Origin: Bacteroidota bacterium
GTDB lineage: Bacteria > Bacteroidota > Ignavibacteria > Ignavibacteriales > Ignavibacteriaceae
Reading direction: 5' to 3'
NCBI GenBank assembly: GCA_021824565.1
Contig: JAKAKL010000122.1
Coordinates: 40,864 to 104,863 of the forward strand
DNA length: 64,000 nt
The notes under the pieces are model-generated. The model had not been told where the DNA came from. It did not search any database and worked only from the letters and a program-made list of their open reading frames with translations. Below, piece after piece: positions 61,894 through 64,000 of the stretch. Both the position numbers and the translations under genes were made by a program. Positions within the stretch are counted from its first letter, which is position 1. Every line of letters begins with the position of its first letter.

Positions 61894-64000
61894 TTATTTT
61901 AGAAGAACCATCTTCTTAATTGAGGTATAATCTCCAGCCTTTAGTTGATAAAAGTAAACGCCGCTTGCAAGTTTACTTGCATCGAATAAAACATTATATG
62001 TGCCTGCATTTTGATTTCCATTATATAACGTTGCTACTTCCTTACCAAGTAAATCATATACCTTCAATACAACATGATCTGCGGTTGGAAGGTCATAGCT
62101 TATTATTGTCGTTGGATTGAATGGATTTGGGTAATTCTGACTTAAGCTAAAATGATCTGGAATTCTATTCGAAGAAGAAGCATATAATTGAAGAGAATTT
62201 GATTTAGCTAATATCTTATTATTTAGACTGTCCTCTATAAAAAGATTTACAAGATTGTAATCCCACCTGTCTCCAACAGAAGAAGAGTCTGCTAAATTTT
62301 CTGCTGCTAATTTCAAGTTGACATTCTTTCCCAGTATAGAAGTTGGGATTGGAAGTTGTATCATACCAACAATACTGTTCACTGTGTTATCTGGAACATT
62401 ATATTTCCCAAGTACAATATCATTTCCGTTTAAAGAAGCTACAATATTAAATACAATTGGAGATGTGTCATTTATTTTGAAAGTATTTTGATTTTGTGAA
62501 TGATATGATAATTGCAAATTCAGAGTATCTGCGTCGTTATTAATATTTAATGAATTACCTCGCAGCATAGCAAGCATTCCTGAAGAATGCAGAGTATTAG
62601 GTAGAGTTGAATTAGCAGGCTCAACATAATCTGCGGTTTCATTCTGCCCGGATTGTGTAGTTATATTAAACTTACTCAGCTCAATATCAATATAAGCGTT
62701 CTTACTTTTGTCATAAATATCAACGCAGCGGTGATAAAGCAGATTATTGTTAGCCGAAGCTAAATTTTTTCCCATTGCTCCGCTGCCTCTAAAATCATAA
62801 TGAACGGCATAAGGAGAGCCTGCTGTGCCAGTCCATAAATATGCCGCTTGCAGAGAGTCCGCCTTCTCAATTATGTTCGGATAATTTCCATTTGTTGCTA
62901 CAACCTGAGCAGGAACACCCCAGCCTGCATTCCAGCTTGAACCGTTATTTTCAACTTGATGAATATTACCGTTGTTATCCGGGAAAAGAACAGTTGCACC
63001 ACCTCTAGCGTCAAGGTGACCCATTACAGTTGGAGTATATGGAGTATAATAATAAGCAAACTCAGTTATTGGAGTCCAGTTCATTCCTTGATAGTTTACT
63101 CCCCGGTAACAAATTACACCAAGATTATATATATGATCCCAGGCTTGCCAAACATAATGAGTAAGATTATTTGCATCTCCGCTTATTGAACACAGAGTAT
63201 TACTAGCTTCTCTGCTATCGTCCGGCAAAGGAGACGACCAGGTTTGCCAGCTTGAGCCGGAATTATAATCTGTATAAACATTAGAGCCGTCATCATAGCT
63301 TAAGAAGAGCCATCCTGCAGAGTTAGTTGTCAAAGCAGGATTTTTCGAGGTGCTCGAAGTGCCGGGCAATAATGAAGACGAAGACCAGCTTGCGCCATTG
63401 TTGGTCGAAGTGCAATAATAAATTCCATTACTATTAGAGAAAGCAAGATATATTTTTGAGAATGCATTAGATAGAACAGGGTTGGGTGATACAGATAATC
63501 CTGTAACGATATTTGATGGATTACTCCACGTACTTCCGCCATTAGTACTCCTTGAGTAAACAAGATTATGAGACGAGCCGATTGTATCCTGCCAGACAGC
63601 AATAATATTTGTTCCGGTTGAAGTAAGAGTAGAAGAAATATTTTTGCATGTTCCATCGCTTAATCTTTGAGGCGATGACCAGTTAGATCCGCCGTTAGTT
63701 GAATTACGATAATATATCTCTCCGTCGCTGTCAAAAATTTCATGATATTTGTTTGAAGTGTCAATAATAAGTTTACGCTGTGTATTGTTTGAAGTAGCTT
63801 TAGCGCTGAGAGACTTATTTGAATCAGCGCATGCATCTGTATTATATAAACAAATATCATTAATCAAACGTTGACCATTAGGAGTTCCCCATCCGGTGCA
63901 TAGATCATATCCTGATACGGCAGAAAATTTATTTAGACTTTCCGACCAAGTATTATTCCCTTTTGTAACATCGTGGAAATCAGAAGGTTCATTATTCCCG
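61894..64000 (-). CDS. Sedolisin (S53) serine protease with sialidase-like repeats and T9SS sorting domain (5' end missing)
   Basis: The gene runs leftwards and enters from beyond the right edge, so only its C-terminal part (about 702 residues) is seen. The frame stays open upstream of the first in-window TTG at 63867. There it reads FHDVTKGNNTW, then GYDLCTGWGTPNGQRLIN, the calcium-binding and C-terminal end of an S53 sedolisin/kumamolisin domain. Then come BNR/sialidase-like repeats (YYRNSTNGGSNWSSPQRLSDG, YSRSTNGGSTWSNPSNI, YYCTSTNNGASWSS), a beta-sandwich region and a T9SS sorting domain (NYPNPFNPTTIISYDL through KKMVLLK). The catalytic Glu, Asp and Ser must lie beyond 64000. It is probably secreted to the cell surface. 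Confidence 0.88.
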   Translation of the reverse strand, partial: GNNEPSDFHDVTKGNNTWSESLNKFSAVSGYDLCTGWGTPNGQRLINDICLYNTDACADSNKSLSAKATSNNTQRKLIIDTSNKYHEIFDSDGEIYYRNSTNGGSNWSSPQRLSDGTCKNISSTLTSTGTNIIAVWQDTIGSSHNLVYSRSTNGGSTWSNPSNIVTGLSVSPNPVLSNAFSKIYLAFSNSNGIYYCTSTNNGASWSSSSLLPGTSSTSKNPALTTNSAGWLFLSYDDGSNVYTDYNSGSSWQTWSSPLPDDSREASNTLCSISGDANNLTHYVWQAWDHIYNLGVICYRGVNYQGMNWTPITEFAYYYTPYTPTVMGHLDARGGATVLFPDNNGNIHQVENNGSSWNAGWGVPAQVVATNGNYPNIIEKADSLQAAYLWTGTAGSPYAVHYDFRGSGAMGKNLASANNNLLYHRCVDIYDKSKNAYIDIELSKFNITTQSGQNETADYVEPANSTLPNTLHSSGMLAMLRGNSLNINNDADTLNLQLSYHSQNQNTFKINDTSPIVFNIVASLNGNDIVLGKYNVPDNTVNSIVGMIQLPIPTSILGKNVNLKLAAENLADSSSVGDRWDYNLVNLFIEDSLNNKILAKSNSLQLYASSSNRIPDHFSLSQNYPNPFNPTTIISYDLPTADHVVLKVYDLLGKEVATLYNGNQNAGTYNVLFDASKLASGVYFYQLKAGDYTSIKKMVLLK

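Overview
The window looks like a chromosomal segment from an AT-rich, Gram-negative bacterium of the Bacteroidota/Chlorobiota/Ignavibacteria group, most likely an Ignavibacteria-type organism. This is inferred from two secreted proteases with type IX secretion (T9SS) C-terminal sorting domains, a DUF4900-like surface protein, a DUF5686/CarboxypepD_reg outer-membrane protein, a PEP-synthase-like protein fused to receiver domains, and many weak Shine-Dalgarno starts. No rRNA, tRNA, transposase or CRISPR array was recognised.

Layout. 1-5 kb: receiver/PEP-synthase-like fusion, small zinc ribbon, glutamate dehydrogenase, stand-alone LuxR-type HTH. 5.1-5.7 kb: a non-coding array of 21-bp repeats leading into an orphan gene. 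6.4-8.4 kb: a convergent type II restriction-modification pair whose methylase carries a MerR-like HTH. 8.6-11.1 kb: an ABC exporter. 11.2-14.0 kb (minus strand): glycosylasparaginase, DinB/YfiT, ferrochelatase, tiny membrane protein. 14.1-19.4 kb (minus): T9SS subtilisin, outer-membrane barrel, hemL. 19.7-22.1 kb: three pilin-like/DUF4900 genes. 22-25.5 kb: aspS and a pyrimidine phosphorylase. 25.5-35 kb: the large haem operon ccsA/hemX-hemA-hemC-(tetR::hemD)-hemE-hemN-hemG-hemB. 35-37.4 kb: MmcQ, YceI, pirin and MarR. 37.4-43.6 kb (minus): metH and a beta-propeller/phosphoesterase. 43.7-51.5 kb: hldD, a hyperacidic protein, NUDIX, SLC13/ArsB-like permease, alaS, radA, RRM protein. 51.5-60.2 kb: DUF5686 protein, two M16 peptidases, HAD phosphatase, M49-type peptidase. 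60.2-61.8 kb: a second 21-bp repeat array followed by another orphan gene. 61.9-64 kb (minus): the C-terminal part of a sedolisin (S53) T9SS protease that runs off the window.

How the genes fit together. The window encodes every step from glutamyl-tRNA to protohaem (hemA, L, B, C, D, E, N, G/Y, H). In the main operon hemD is fused in frame behind a complete TetR repressor. A near-perfect palindrome of the TetR-operator type sits 60 bp upstream of the first gene of that operon. This suggests a self-regulating biosynthetic enzyme and is the strongest candidate for an undescribed system here. The second candidate is the pair of strictly 21-bp-periodic arrays (two helical turns per unit), about 55 kb apart, each immediately upstream of an unrelated orphan gene.
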